A program made the translations under genes and the position numbers. 64,000 nucleotides of DNA from CAZGHF01 sp043797305. Its GTDB lineage: Bacteria; Patescibacteriota; Minisyncoccia; UBA6257; GWB1-50-10. Of the stretch, positions 1-8,674 are shown piece by piece (the stretch's first letter is position 1; each line of letters opens with the position of its first letter). The DNA lies in the NCBI GenBank assembly GCA_043797305.1, contig JAZDPW010000024.1, forward strand, positions 1 to 64,000, in the 5' to 3' direction. Below the pieces are notes generated by a model. The model ran no database searches and was not told the origin of the DNA. It saw nothing but the letters and a program-made list of their open reading frames with translations.

Positions 1-518
1 CCGAAATTCAGGGCAAGAAAATTGAAAACAATATTGCCGGCGAAAGTAATTAGAATCGTTTTTAAAAACCCGTAGCGGATGAGACCGGCCGGAATCACGA
101 AAATCTCGTTAGGTATCGGAACCAGGGAAATCCAGGCAAAAAGAATAACCGGTGCAAGACGGGGATACTTGGCAACAACCCCCTCTCCCCATTTCCTTAC
201 ACGGGAGAGAGAGGAAAAAGCCGCTCCCCCGCTGTGACCGAGACCGTAACCAACCCCGTCGGCAAGCGTCGTGCCGAGAGCGGCCAAAAGAACCAGCACC
301 CAAATCTCCAGTCCGACGTTCAAAAGCGGCACGATGAGGGCGAGGTGGAAAGACGGAAAGGCAAGGTTAAAACCGCCCAAAAACGCCGCGCCAAAAAAAC
401 CCAAATAGCCGTAGCGGAGAACCCATTCCTCGAATTCCCCGTCCGGTTCTATGGTCGCAAACCACAAAGCGAAGGCGATAAAAACGACGATCAGCCCGAA
501 AAACAGAACCTTTTTCAC
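1..518 (-). CDS. DedA/VTT-family membrane protein (3' end outside window)
   Basis: Reading the minus strand from a GTG at 518 gives an uninterrupted frame to the window edge: an N-terminal membrane segment, then a hydrophobic domain with a GVGYGLGHSGG stretch and a later P-x-P-N-E-I motif, typical of DedA/SNARE-associated (VTT) proteins. These are polytopic inner-membrane proteins linked to lipid flipping and membrane homeostasis. The GTG start overlaps the TGA stop of the upstream isomerase by four bases (GTGA), which implies translational coupling and decides the start. The C-terminal part lies beyond position 1. Family call is by pattern recognition. Confidence 0.8.
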   Translation of the reverse strand, partial: MKKVLFFGLIVVFIAFALWFATIEPDGEFEEWVLRYGYLGFFGAAFLGGFNLAFPSFHLALIVPLLNVGLEIWVLVLLAALGTTLADGVGYGLGHSGGAAFSSLSRVRKWGEGVVAKYPRLAPVILFAWISLVPIPNEIFVIPAGLIRYGFLKTILITFAGNIVFNFLALNF

Positions 519-1498
519 TTGATTAATTTCTTGAACTCTTCAATCATCGGCACCGCTTCCGGTTCGAAGCCGTATCTTAGGGCAAGATAATAAGCAGTCC
601 AGTTGGCCGTAAGAAACGAAGAAAATATCTTCCGGAGCGGCGAACCCTGCAGTTCCAAAACCCGAACCTCGAATCCCCGCTTTTCGTACAAACTTTTTAA
701 AACATCCATTCTCTTCAAAATGCGGGGGTTGTCATCATTGTCTTTGAGGAGAACGAAAAAGAAGTTTCCGCCGCTTTTATCAAAACCCGTCATCTCGTTG
801 TGATTTAATTCCGGCAAGACGTTCGCAAAAGCGGGGATTTTTCCGGTTTCGTTCAAAACTATTTTCCAAATGTAGGAAAGCCCCTTGTTGCGATTGGAAG
901 CGTAGATGACAGGCGTAAAATTCTCCAAATCCCCGGCAAATTTTTCGCCCTCTTTCTCCAATTCCAATGAATCCGGCATTTCGGCGAAACCCGCCGCCTC
1001 TTTCAGAAGGTTTTCGTCGCCAATTATTTTGAGGAGCGAAAGAAAGCTCCAGCCCAAGGCAACCCGCGGTTGAATCTTGTCTCCCGGAAACTTGATGTAA
1101 GGCACGCCGTCGCGCTCTGCGAGCGTCAAAAGCTCTCCGCCCCCGAAGGGGCCCCGTCGGGGCGCGCCAGTCACCACAACTCTCTTCAAACCTTTTTCAC
1201 CCGCTTCTTCATAGGCATCTGTAGTTTCTTCAGTATTGCCGGAATAGGAACTCAAAACGACGAGTGTGCCTGCCCGCGCGGACAGGTCTTTATCCAAATA
1301 TTTCGGCAGGCCGTAATCGCGATGAACTACAATTTCCAAATCGGGGCGCAAAATTTTCACCAGGTCAGCGGCAAGGTTGGAACCGCCCATTCCAGCCACG
1401 ACGAACTTTCGGAAAGTACCTAATTTGCCGTTTTCGATTGCCGGCCGGAAGGAGAACTGCTTGTTAAAATTTTTGATGTCTTCGTGAATCATTTTCAC
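515..1498 (-). CDS. Bifunctional phosphoglucose/phosphomannose isomerase, SIS domain
   Basis: A 327-aa protein with the layout of the archaeal-type PGI/PMI family: AGMGGSN at residues 35-41, the sugar-phosphate loop SSYSGNTEE at 83-91, and LPELNHNEMTGF near 228-239 containing the family's catalytic Glu/His region. It would interconvert fructose-6-P with glucose-6-P and mannose-6-P in the cytoplasm, feeding glycolysis and surface sugar synthesis. It abuts the glutaredoxin gene (0-base gap) and overlaps the DedA gene by 4 bases. Oddity: residues 111-120 (APRRGPFGGG) are encoded by a GC palindrome that looks like an in-frame insertion and recurs in the NUDIX gene at 48420. Confidence 0.85.
   Translation of the reverse strand: MKMIHEDIKNFNKQFSFRPAIENGKLGTFRKFVVAGMGGSNLAADLVKILRPDLEIVVHRDYGLPKYLDKDLSARAGTLVVLSSYSGNTEETTDAYEEAGEKGLKRVVVTGAPRRGPFGGGELLTLAERDGVPYIKFPGDKIQPRVALGWSFLSLLKIIGDENLLKEAAGFAEMPDSLELEKEGEKFAGDLENFTPVIYASNRNKGLSYIWKIVLNETGKIPAFANVLPELNHNEMTGFDKSGGNFFFVLLKDNDDNPRILKRMDVLKSLYEKRGFEVRVLELQGSPLRKIFSSFLTANWTAYYLALRYGFEPEAVPMIEEFKKLIK
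1141..1162. repeat. GC-rich palindromic insertion inside the isomerase gene
   Basis: CCCCGAAGGGG directly followed by CCCCGTCGGGG, a near-perfect 22-bp palindrome in frame within the isomerase. The same element with one base changed is at 48622-48643 inside a NUDIX gene. Confidence 0.7.
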
Positions 1499-1732
1499 CT
1501 ATTTTATTCCCAAAAGCTCCGAGAGGCGCCGCTTATCGAAACCGACGACGATGGTGCCGTGGACGTCGATGACCGGCACGCCGAGCTGACCCGACTTTCT
1601 GACCATTTCTTCGCGCGCTTTCTCGTCAACCGCGACATTTTTCTCCTCATACTTCACGTTGTTCTTGGCAAAAAAGCCCTTGGCCATCTTGCAGTAAACA
1701 CAGCTGGGGGTGGTGTAAATTATTACTTTCAT
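1499..1732 (-). CDS. Glutaredoxin-like thiol-disulfide protein
   Basis: A 77-aa single-domain thioredoxin-fold protein. The redox site CVYC is at residues 11-14 after a first beta strand, the cis-proline is in GVP at 51-53, and a GF motif (VVGFD) follows, all as in NrdH/glutaredoxin-like proteins. The ATG at 1732 is chosen because the extra upstream 24 codons lie outside the fold. There is no Shine-Dalgarno sequence. It would reduce disulfides in cytoplasmic partners, possibly ribonucleotide reductase. It is first in a cluster with the isomerase and DedA genes. Confidence 0.85.
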   Translation of the reverse strand: MKVIIYTTPSCVYCKMAKGFFAKNNVKYEEKNVAVDEKAREEMVRKSGQLGVPVIDVHGTIVVGFDKRRLSELLGIK

Positions 1733-1910
1733 TTTTGAATATTGATTGATTGTTCTCGACCCTAACACTATTTTACTGGAGAGCCACGGTAAAAGTAAAG
1801 ACAAACTCCCAAAAAAGATGAACCTTCGGGATATACCTTATAAACGGGATAAACCTTACAAAAAATCAAAAAGTTAAACTATAAAAATACATGAACAAAT
1901 CCAAAAACCT

Positions 1911-1934
1911 AGCGCTATAACCGATTATAGCGCT
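1911..1934. promoter_or_regulatory. Palindrome immediately downstream of the TrpR-like gene
   Basis: AGCGCTATAA-CCGA-TTATAGCGCT, perfect 10-bp arms and a 4-base spacer, one base after the stop codon of the TrpR-like gene. The core GCTATAA-N4-TTATAGC recurs upstream of the same gene at 2441-2458. Possible operator pair or a terminator stem; there is no clear U-tract. Confidence 0.6.
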
Positions 1935-1935
1935 G

Positions 1936-2319
1936 CTATCGGCGGCGCTGCGGAAAAACGAGTTTGCCGTGCGGCAAAATATACTTCTTGGGATCTGGCT
2001 GGCGGTGGTTGGAAGACGGTGTTGGTGAGTATTTCCGGTGAACAACCGGTTTTTTAGTTAAATTGTGCTTTACGAAACTTATCGTGTTCGGGCTCACGTC
2101 AATCGCCTCACCGATTGCCCGGTAGCTTAATCCCCGCTTTAAGAGAATCGGGATGGCTAGCCGTTTCTCAAGCATCGTTATTTCTGCGGACGTTAGAAAC
2201 TTTTCGACGCTTTTTATCAGTTCTTCTTCCGACTTCGACTTTTGGACTTCGTTCAAAAGTCGACGCCAGGACTCGCGTTTTAATTTTTCTTCAAGATATT
2301 TTTTACTAACCCGGACCAT
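1936..2319 (-). CDS. TrpR-like (YerC/YecD family) DNA-binding regulator
   Basis: A 127-aa protein with the all-helical TrpR-superfamily layout: a helical N-terminus, a segment LTSAEITMLEKRLAIPILL, then a helix-turn-helix LSYRAIGEAIDVSPNTISF at about 64-83. The C-terminal tail is basic and proline-rich. YerC-type proteins are common in CPR genomes and their targets are mostly unknown. There is no tryptophan operon nearby. Matching palindromes flank the gene (1911-1934 and 2441-2458), which suggests autoregulation; that is an inference. Confidence 0.85.
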   Translation of the reverse strand: MVRVSKKYLEEKLKRESWRRLLNEVQKSKSEEELIKSVEKFLTSAEITMLEKRLAIPILLKRGLSYRAIGEAIDVSPNTISFVKHNLTKKPVVHRKYSPTPSSNHRQPDPKKYILPHGKLVFPQRRR

Positions 2320-2440
2320 AGTTTTTAAACATTTGTTCAGTTATAGCACCCAGGGTTATGTTTCTAGATTAGGCAGCTACTTGTAGCATTCAGGTAATAG
2401 TGTTCAGGTACTGGATATTAACTTTCATTATACCACACTT

Positions 2441-2458
2441 GCTATAATTGATTATAGC
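2441..2458. promoter_or_regulatory. Palindrome upstream of the TrpR-like gene (candidate operator)
   Basis: GCTATAA-TTGA-TTATAGC, the same 7-bp arms as the palindrome at 1911-1934. It lies about 120 bases upstream of the start in a 262-base gap that also holds two TTCAGGTA direct repeats (2379-2408) and no gene. Confidence 0.55.
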
Positions 2459-2548
2459 GCCTGATGTTGTGTGTTTGTGCAGTTATGTATCTGCGTTTCT
2501 GCACTTCTGCGCTTGTGTACTTACATGAACCTATCCATGAAAACCAAA

Positions 2549-2569
2549 AACCCGCCGGGGAGGCGGGTT
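2549..2569 (-). terminator. Rho-independent terminator of the repeat-protein gene
   Basis: 8-bp stem AACCCGCC/GGCGGGTT with a 5-base loop, followed on the minus strand by a T-rich run. It is 14 bases after the stop of the 1215-aa gene. Confidence 0.85.
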
Positions 2570-2582
2570 AGGAAGGATAAAT

Positions 2583-5500
2583 TTAGAGCTCCCGGATGAA
2601 TCTTCTCAAGAAATTGATGTTCTCGTCGTTTTCGGCGGCGCTGCCGCAGCCGATATCAAACGGATAATCGGTAAAACCGTCATTGTCGTTGTCTATGCCG
2701 TCGGAGCAAGCCGGTTTATCGCCCTCAGCGTTTGTCTCATCGGTATCGCCGGCACTGGTACAACCGGGGTCGTTTCCGTAGTCAATCAATTTGTCCCCGT
2801 CGTTATCGATGCCGTCGGAACAAGCCGGTTTAGAGGACGGGTCAACTTCGCTGTTATCGGAAGCGTCAACGCAACCCGGGTCGGCCAAGTCAATAAAGCC
2901 GTCACTATCGTTGTCTGCGCCATCAGAACAGGCCGGTTTCTTATCGTCGGGCGGCACCAAGTAATCTGCTGTTACAGTTTGAACTTCATCCAACTCAACA
3001 TCTACTCCGCACGTATCCCCAGCCGCCGAATCACAGTTCAGCCAAGCGCTGAATTTCCCCGCTCCCGACGTTCCCGGCGCCACAAGCTGTCCGGAAATGG
3101 GATTAACGGAAGTTCTGGTGTAAGAGTAGTTGGAAGTCGTCCCGCGAAGGCTTGTGGGCGAACCGTTAATCGGTACGCCGTCAACGCCGCCGCTCCTTAC
3201 GATAAGTGTTGCCACGTAAGGCCGGTAATTTGCCGTTACGGTTTGGGACTCACCTACTTTAACATCAACATTACAACTCCCGCCCGGCCCCGGCGTATCG
3301 CATTCCGTCCAGCCGGTGGAAATAGTCCCGACCGGGGCGGAAGAATAGACAACCAAATTGGCGGTGATGTCATACGAATACTCACGCCTGTAATCGGTAA
3401 AACCGCCGATATTTTCGGGACCAGCTCCTCGCCTGATTTCTATCTCGCTTGCGCCGCTGCTATTAACATACAAAACAGCCTTGTCTGCCGACCGATATAC
3501 CGCCTTTATGGTTTTTTCCGTGCCATCCGGCACATCCACAACACACTCCACTCCGCTCGTTGACTTACAGCCCTCCCATTTATCAAAAGAATAATTCTGT
3601 CCTCCGTAAACCGCCGTTCCGGGCGCTTTAAGCTTGGCATCGGCGAAAGCGTCCGTAGAGGTGGCGACATAAGTAGTGTAACCGCCGTCTTTGGGCAAAC
3701 CGCTCTCATGGTCAATCCAAACGCCGTAGGCGCCGGAACTTTCAACGGTCAAAACCGTAAGCGGCTCCGGCGGAGGAATATATTTTGCCGTCACGGTCGC
3801 GGTCGCTTTATCGGGAACGGTCACCCGGCAAACCCGGCCATAGCTTAAAACGTGAGCGTCACAACCGCTCCAGGAAGAAAATACATAGTTATTGGGAGCA
3901 ACTTCGGGCGCCTCAAGAAGAGCGTTGATAACTTTTTCGCCGGTCGTGTCCTTGGCTTCGTAATTTGTGGTTCCGGCCGCGTCGTCATAAAAAGGAATCG
4001 CGATGTCGGAAACGGCGTTGTCAATGGAAACACCGCTCGCGCCGGAGCTTTCCACATAAAGAATGGCTTTTGGCGTGGAAGCCTCCGTCACCTCTACCTC
4101 AACTGTTGCTGTTGGATTACAACTTAATCCTAATGCGTAACCACCGGATTTGCTGAAAGTTACGGGAAAACCGGGAGTGGTTTTATTAAGTTCTTGTTGA
4201 CTGCCACCACTCCAATCATTTTGCCCTTCAGGGGGATTATTAACACCAACAAGAGAACGACACTTTTCGGCATTCGTGGTTTTCCAAGTAAGGTTTGCCG
4301 ACTGGCCGACAATTAAATTTGAAATTTTCGTGTAGCCATTGGCTAAAAAGTAGTCAATGGTCACCGGCGGATCGGTAAAAGTGAAAGAAGCGGTCGTGTC
4401 CGAAGAGAAGTAACCGCTCTGCTTCCTGTAGTTATCGACGAAATAACCGTCCACCTGACCCTTAACCGGCGTCGGCTGCGGGTAACCAAGAACAGGGATG
4501 TCATAGTAAGTATCCTTTACGGAATAGACTCCGTACTTTTCCACCCACGCATTGAAGAGCGCGTCTATATTGTCGTTATCGGTGTAGAAAAGAGTAGGCG
4601 GACTATAGAAATGAATGCTCGGGTAATTGACGGGGTCGATTATGAAACTCGCTTCTATCTTGCTTGTTTCCTTTCCTAGAAGACCTCCCGGACGAGACCC
4701 TAAGATATCCATTACACTGCATCTAAGGAAGTCCCGGGCATCGAGGGTAAGGGTTACTTCCAGAGGTGAAGCGCCTTGCGCCGGGGCGGCCGTAAATATT
4801 ACGGATGGACACTCTGGGGGGGGCTCGTAGTTTGCCGTTATCGTATTGGTTTCACCGGCCTTCACCTCCACATAACATTCCGTTTTGCTTGGCATCGACG
4901 TCGTACAGCCATCCCAGTTCAGAAACTTCCTTCCCTCCTTCGAATAAGCCGGCGCTTCGAGCGTCGCAAAAACGGGACCGCCTTTGCTTTCGTAAGAACG
5001 GACGTAGTTGGTGACGCCCCAGATATCTAAAGGACCATTCTTGCGGTAAATCTCAATGCCGCTCGCACCGCTGCTTAGAACTTTGAGAGTTGTCGGCGGC
5101 GCGGAGGCGTTGACGAAGTTTGCCGTCACGGTTCCGGTTTGGCCGTCAAGCACGTTTGCCTCGCAAACTCGGCCGTAGGAAATAATGGCGTCGCCGCAGC
5201 CGACCCAATGGGAAAAATCATAACCGGGAGGGTCGGCGACCTTCTCCACTTCCAAGAGTGCCCTGATGGCACCGTCGGCTTTTCGAACTTCATAGTTCGT
5301 GATGCCGTCAGCGTCGTCATAACCGCCGACAGGAGCGTTCGATACGGACACGCCGGGCACGTTGCTCTCAACCTTAAGAACAGTAGGCGGCGAAACAGGG
5401 ACGGGATTAACTTTTATTACAACCTTGTCTTCAGGATTGCACCGCAACCCTAATTCATACTCGCCGGGTTTGCTGAAAGTTACTTGAGTTCCGGGCGCCG

Positions 5501-6230
5501 CTCTTTGGACAGGTTGTGGTGTATTGTTTTCCCAATTGTATTGTCCTCCGACAGGATTTCCGGGGCCCTGGTAAGAAGTACATTCTGTCACATTCTCGGT
5601 CTCCCAAGTAAGATAAGTTGATTCGCCGACAACTTTCGAAACGGAACCGTTTAAGCCGTCGGCTTTGAGGTCAACGGTTGCCGGCGGTTGATAAACAGCT
5701 ACTTCGCCATCAGCCCACGATGAAGACAGCGAAACGGTTCTTGTAACCGGAGGAATGGCCCCCACATACGTGGACGAAAAACTGACATCTATTTGGCCTT
5801 TGGCGTAGTACCTTAGGTCTTGCGGAAAAACATAATCAACTTGGTGAACTCCGTACCAATCCAACCAATCTTGGAGCTCTTTTTCTTTGTCTTGATCTGT
5901 TGGAATAGGAGGAATGGTGAACGGCTGCACAACGAAAGAGCGGTTTTCGATACTAGGAACTCCATAACTATAATTCAAAGCAACAAAATTCAAGTAAGAT
6001 GGGCTTTGGTACTCAGATCTTCTGTGAACATAATTTCTTATCATGCATCTCAAGTGCTCACGGGCGTCAATCTTGAGAGTTGAAGTAAGCGGATAATAGC
6101 CGCTTGAGGGGGTGGCAGAAAAGGAAACGGCTGGGCAATCTCCCGGCCAGACCGAGGAATCGGCTTTTACGGCATAAGGAACGACGAGGGCGGCAAAAAC
6201 CAAAACCGCAAGTAGAAAAAGATTTTTCAT
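2583..6230 (-). CDS. Large secreted surface protein with InlB-B-type repeats and Ca-binding-like tail
   Basis: 1215 aa with a signal peptide (residues 1-23, hydrophobic, ending VKADS). The body alternates two modules: beta-sandwich-like domains with paired cysteines, and several divergent InlB-B-type repeats recognisable by W(x)GC and TVTANY at repeat ends. The C-terminus (about 1094-1215) has three CSDGxDNDxDG repeats, aspartate-rich loops like thrombospondin-3/EF-type calcium sites, each with a further cysteine. There is no LPXTG or C-terminal membrane anchor. Two halves of the protein resemble each other (VWPGDCPAVSF and PPECPSVIF blocks), so internal duplication is likely. Probable cell-surface adhesin or structural protein. 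A TATAAT box ends 8 bases before the ATG. Confidence 0.8.
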   Translation of the reverse strand: MKNLFLLAVLVFAALVVPYAVKADSSVWPGDCPAVSFSATPSSGYYPLTSTLKIDAREHLRCMIRNYVHRRSEYQSPSYLNFVALNYSYGVPSIENRSFVVQPFTIPPIPTDQDKEKELQDWLDWYGVHQVDYVFPQDLRYYAKGQIDVSFSSTYVGAIPPVTRTVSLSSSWADGEVAVYQPPATVDLKADGLNGSVSKVVGESTYLTWETENVTECTSYQGPGNPVGGQYNWENNTPQPVQRAAPGTQVTFSKPGEYELGLRCNPEDKVVIKVNPVPVSPPTVLKVESNVPGVSVSNAPVGGYDDADGITNYEVRKADGAIRALLEVEKVADPPGYDFSHWVGCGDAIISYGRVCEANVLDGQTGTVTANFVNASAPPTTLKVLSSGASGIEIYRKNGPLDIWGVTNYVRSYESKGGPVFATLEAPAYSKEGRKFLNWDGCTTSMPSKTECYVEVKAGETNTITANYEPPPECPSVIFTAAPAQGASPLEVTLTLDARDFLRCSVMDILGSRPGGLLGKETSKIEASFIIDPVNYPSIHFYSPPTLFYTDNDNIDALFNAWVEKYGVYSVKDTYYDIPVLGYPQPTPVKGQVDGYFVDNYRKQSGYFSSDTTASFTFTDPPVTIDYFLANGYTKISNLIVGQSANLTWKTTNAEKCRSLVGVNNPPEGQNDWSGGSQQELNKTTPGFPVTFSKSGGYALGLSCNPTATVEVEVTEASTPKAILYVESSGASGVSIDNAVSDIAIPFYDDAAGTTNYEAKDTTGEKVINALLEAPEVAPNNYVFSSWSGCDAHVLSYGRVCRVTVPDKATATVTAKYIPPPEPLTVLTVESSGAYGVWIDHESGLPKDGGYTTYVATSTDAFADAKLKAPGTAVYGGQNYSFDKWEGCKSTSGVECVVDVPDGTEKTIKAVYRSADKAVLYVNSSGASEIEIRRGAGPENIGGFTDYRREYSYDITANLVVYSSAPVGTISTGWTECDTPGPGGSCNVDVKVGESQTVTANYRPYVATLIVRSGGVDGVPINGSPTSLRGTTSNYSYTRTSVNPISGQLVAPGTSGAGKFSAWLNCDSAAGDTCGVDVELDEVQTVTADYLVPPDDKKPACSDGADNDSDGFIDLADPGCVDASDNSEVDPSSKPACSDGIDNDGDKLIDYGNDPGCTSAGDTDETNAEGDKPACSDGIDNDNDGFTDYPFDIGCGSAAENDENINFLRRFIREL

Positions 6231-6238
6231 TACTTATT

Positions 6239-6244
6239 ATTATA
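6239..6244 (-). promoter_or_regulatory. -10 box placed for a leaderless transcript
   Basis: TATAAT on the minus strand, 8 bases before the ATG at 6230, so transcription should begin at or next to the start codon. There is no Shine-Dalgarno sequence. Confidence 0.6.
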
Positions 6245-6303
6245 CCATTCAACAAATAATCTCCTTTCCCTTTCTGTTGTGGATAAGTGCCCGTAGAAAC
6301 AGT

Positions 6304-6355
6304 GCGCCCCCGAAACCTTACGATTTCAGGGGCGCGTCTCCGATCTCCATCGGAG
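6304..6355 (-). terminator. Tandem GC-rich hairpins after the first lipoprotein gene
   Basis: Two stems: CTCCGAT/ATCGGAG (6338-6355), then GCGCCCCCGAAA/TTTCAGGGGCGC (6304-6335, one mismatch). No strong U-tract. The same two-hairpin order follows the paralogous gene at 8614-8662. Confidence 0.65.
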
Positions 6356-6366
6356 GGGGTTGCTGG

Positions 6367-7710
6367 CTATTTTGAAGGCGGCCGCTGGCATCGAGGAACC
6401 TCGATCCCATGGCCTACCGTATAGAAGATTCCGTCGTCCGTGGCGTTGGTGCGAACCCAGCGAAGCTCGCTGGGTCGCTTCTTGTCGACGTAGAAGATGC
6501 GCTCTTCCCCGCCGACAGGACAGAACGTCGGCCAGGCCGGATTGCCCGTCTCCGGCGGCGTTATGAACCGGAGCTCGCCTGAACCGTCAGTCTTGAGGAG
6601 AGCGAGACGAGGGCTCCGACCGCTGTGAACCGAATAATGGATACGGAGTGAAAGCGTCGCGCCATCCTTGGACACGTCGTAGACCGAGGGCCCAAGGAAG
6701 TCCGGACTATTATTCGTCGCATCCGTGTACAACCGAGTGACCGCGAGCGACGGAAGGTCGATCCGGACGACGTGGATCCGACCCTCGTAGTTTTCCAGCT
6801 TTTCCCAAAGCGTCGTATAGATGCTGCGACCGTCGGGAGCCCAGACGACTTCGAGCGAAACCTGGTCAATGCACGGAACTGACTTGGTCCCGCAATCCCT
6901 CACGTTGATGTGGCTCACTTTGCCGGTTGCCACATCCAAGGAGAAGATTGTGTACTTGATTGGCCCAGTCGGTCCGAGCGGTTCCCAGGCTCCGACTGTG
7001 ATAACGGTGCGGCCATCGGGCGACCAACGGGGAGAACGCGCATTTGCCCTAATCTCGCATTCGGCCCAGGTAGGACCCCAACCAAACCGCACCGCTTCCG
7101 AACCGTCGAGGTTCGAAACGTACGGTAAGGTGAGGCACGGTTCACCGTCGTCCTGCGTGTAGGTCAGCTTCTCGCCGTTCGGCGAGAGCTCGAACCAGTA
7201 CCTCGGAGAGGCGGGAGCAACGAGTTGTTCCACCGTCTTCCTTTCGAGGTTGACGCGGTTGAACCCGCGAAGGGAACTATTGGTAGACCCGAGTACCGAC
7301 GTATACGTAATGTACGCCGGCCTCGTCCTCACGAAGAGGTTCTTCGTGTCCTCGTCTGAGATGCTCGGGTCATTCTCGGCTTGGGCATTCAAGCTCACTG
7401 TGTGGGAACCGGCCGTGGGGATGAACTCCTCGGGCGGGGAAACGCTCTGGACCATGAAGGTCCGGGTGTTCTCGCCGCACGCGAAGACGGCTCCGTCGAT
7501 CCTCCAGGTGAACCGGAGCTTGTGGTTGCCGGTGTTCTTCACCACGTCCACCGCGCAGGCCACGGTCTGGCCCGCCTCGATGGTGTCGGGTACGAGAGCT
7601 CGCACCTCGAGTGTGTCCTTCTCGAACGGGATGATGATCTGGGACGCATCGCACGCGCCCAGCAAGGCGACCACGATGGCCGCCGACAGGTACTGCCACG
7701 TACGGTTCAT
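6367..7710 (-). CDS. PD40/TolB-like beta-propeller lipoprotein, copy 1
   Basis: 447 aa with a lipobox ALLGAC (lipidated Cys20). Residues about 30-130 form a PKD/CARDB-like domain (VEAGQTVACAV pattern, two cysteines), followed by TolB-like propeller blades with repeated SPDG/SPNG and SxDG turns (WSPDGRTVI, APDGRSIYT, SKDGATLSL). It is a clear paralogue of the gene at 8675. The start is set by the AGGAGG site 5 bases before the ATG. It is a single-gene unit: a consensus promoter about 150 bases upstream and tandem hairpins downstream. GC-rich codon use differs from the neighbouring repeat-protein gene. Role unknown; extracytoplasmic binding or scaffolding is inferred. Confidence 0.85.
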   Translation of the reverse strand: MNRTWQYLSAAIVVALLGACDASQIIIPFEKDTLEVRALVPDTIEAGQTVACAVDVVKNTGNHKLRFTWRIDGAVFACGENTRTFMVQSVSPPEEFIPTAGSHTVSLNAQAENDPSISDEDTKNLFVRTRPAYITYTSVLGSTNSSLRGFNRVNLERKTVEQLVAPASPRYWFELSPNGEKLTYTQDDGEPCLTLPYVSNLDGSEAVRFGWGPTWAECEIRANARSPRWSPDGRTVITVGAWEPLGPTGPIKYTIFSLDVATGKVSHINVRDCGTKSVPCIDQVSLEVVWAPDGRSIYTTLWEKLENYEGRIHVVRIDLPSLAVTRLYTDATNNSPDFLGPSVYDVSKDGATLSLRIHYSVHSGRSPRLALLKTDGSGELRFITPPETGNPAWPTFCPVGGEERIFYVDKKRPSELRWVRTNATDDGIFYTVGHGIEVPRCQRPPSK

Positions 7711-7863
7711 GACCGCCTCCTGTAAGTTTTGTCTGAACGAAGTGAAGTCACGAAACTTAACACTCCGAACAGAACGTGAGGAGTTACCTTCTCTATGCTT
7801 CTCGCAGACTCCGGAATGGAGCCGCGAATCAGTCTTCTATGCCTTCTGAAAGTTACTGTTCTT

Positions 7864-7892
7864 ATTATAGCTTAATTTGTTTGAAAAGTCAA
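7864..7892 (-). promoter_or_regulatory. Sigma70 promoter of lipoprotein copy 1
   Basis: On the minus strand TTGACT, 17 bases, TATAAT. The leader to the ATG is about 150 bases. The 7711-8066 gap contains this promoter and leader, a 13-bp-arm hairpin and a terminator-like stem, but no gene. Confidence 0.85.
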
Positions 7893-7921
7893 TATTAGAG
7901 CAGAAATCCCAAAACGCGTCA

Positions 7922-7951
7922 ACCCCCCACATAAATACTTATGTGGGGGGT
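7922..7951. repeat. Perfect 13-bp inverted repeat
   Basis: ACCCCCCACATAA and TTATGTGGGGGGT separated by ATAC. No U-tract on either side. It lies between the promoter of the lipoprotein gene and the 3' end of the 157-aa gene. Confidence 0.7.
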
Positions 7952-7987
7952 CAATCCTCCGCCGGCCGGCCGGACCGAAAAACCGCT

Positions 7988-8007
7988 CCGTATTTCAATC
8001 AATACGG
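7988..8007 (-). terminator. Probable terminator of the 157-aa gene
   Basis: CCGTATT/AATACGG with a 6-base loop, then GAGCGG and TTTTT on the minus strand, about 60 bases after the stop codon at 8067. Confidence 0.5.
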
Positions 8008-8066
8008 CTACCGTTTAGGCAGCTGTATTAAAGTAAAAAGTAAAGACATCCCAAATTGCCTATCTC

Positions 8067-8540
8067 TTAATTTTTCTCAACATAATACAGAGTCACAAAC
8101 GACTTTGAATCGCGGGGAAGAATGTAAATAGTGAGTTCGTTGTCCCCTCTTATCCCTTCCATTACCTGATTATCTTTGTCGCTGGTTTTAACAACATAAC
8201 CGGCCGAGTCAAAAAAACTAACATACTCCTGCCAGATTGTTTCAAAGCTTCTGTCGGATACGGAATTTACGGCATACTGGACAATACCGTATTCTTCGTA
8301 AACTCTCCGCAAGCTTTCCGTAATCGTTTGCTCCACCGGAACTCCTTCCGGAAAACCCGGCGGGAGCTTCGTGCCCGGGTCGGAAGCGGTAAGGTCAACC
8401 CGGGTTATCTTTGCTCCGCCCGGAACTGCTTCGGTAAAGTCTTTTGGCGCAGGACCTCCTGATACCAGATACCAAACATAGCCGACGATAACGAGAACGA
8501 CGACTACAACTAAAACCGTAAAAAGAACCGCTTTTTTCAT
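8067..8540 (-). CDS. Membrane-anchored protein of unknown function (157 aa)
   Basis: N-terminal transmembrane helix (about 4-27, strongly Val-rich), then a soluble extracytoplasmic domain of about 125 aa with no cysteines. It resembles the many single-pass CPR proteins of this size, and I do not recognise a family. The domain includes a helix near 75-90 and alternating beta segments to the end (ELTIYILP, FVTLYYVE). A TATAAT box lies about 20 bases before the ATG and there is no Shine-Dalgarno sequence. It sits between two paralogous lipoprotein genes but has the other type of expression signal, so it may be the original resident. Confidence 0.7.
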   Translation of the reverse strand: MKKAVLFTVLVVVVVLVIVGYVWYLVSGGPAPKDFTEAVPGGAKITRVDLTASDPGTKLPPGFPEGVPVEQTITESLRRVYEEYGIVQYAVNSVSDRSFETIWQEYVSFFDSAGYVVKTSDKDNQVMEGIRGDNELTIYILPRDSKSFVTLYYVEKN

Positions 8541-8613
8541 AAAGATTTTCTTAACCTTAATTATACCATTTAAAACTTAACGCCTTTTGCGATTTGTTGT
8601 GGATAAAAAGTTT

Positions 8614-8662
8614 GAGCCCCGGGACACTGTGTGTCTCGGGGCTCGCTCCGCTCCTCGCGGAG
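8614..8662 (-). terminator. Tandem GC-rich hairpins after the second lipoprotein gene
   Basis: CTCCGC/GCGGAG (8646-8662), then a 14-bp stem (8614-8627 with 8631-8644, one G-U) with a 3-base loop. Same order as 6304-6355. A TTATCCACA box (8598-8606) follows directly. Confidence 0.75.
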
Positions 8663-8674
8663 GTTCTTGCTGGT

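Noticed and set aside
7250..7849. 199-codon plus-strand frame opposite the first lipoprotein
   Set aside because: Shadow of the minus-strand gene and its leader.
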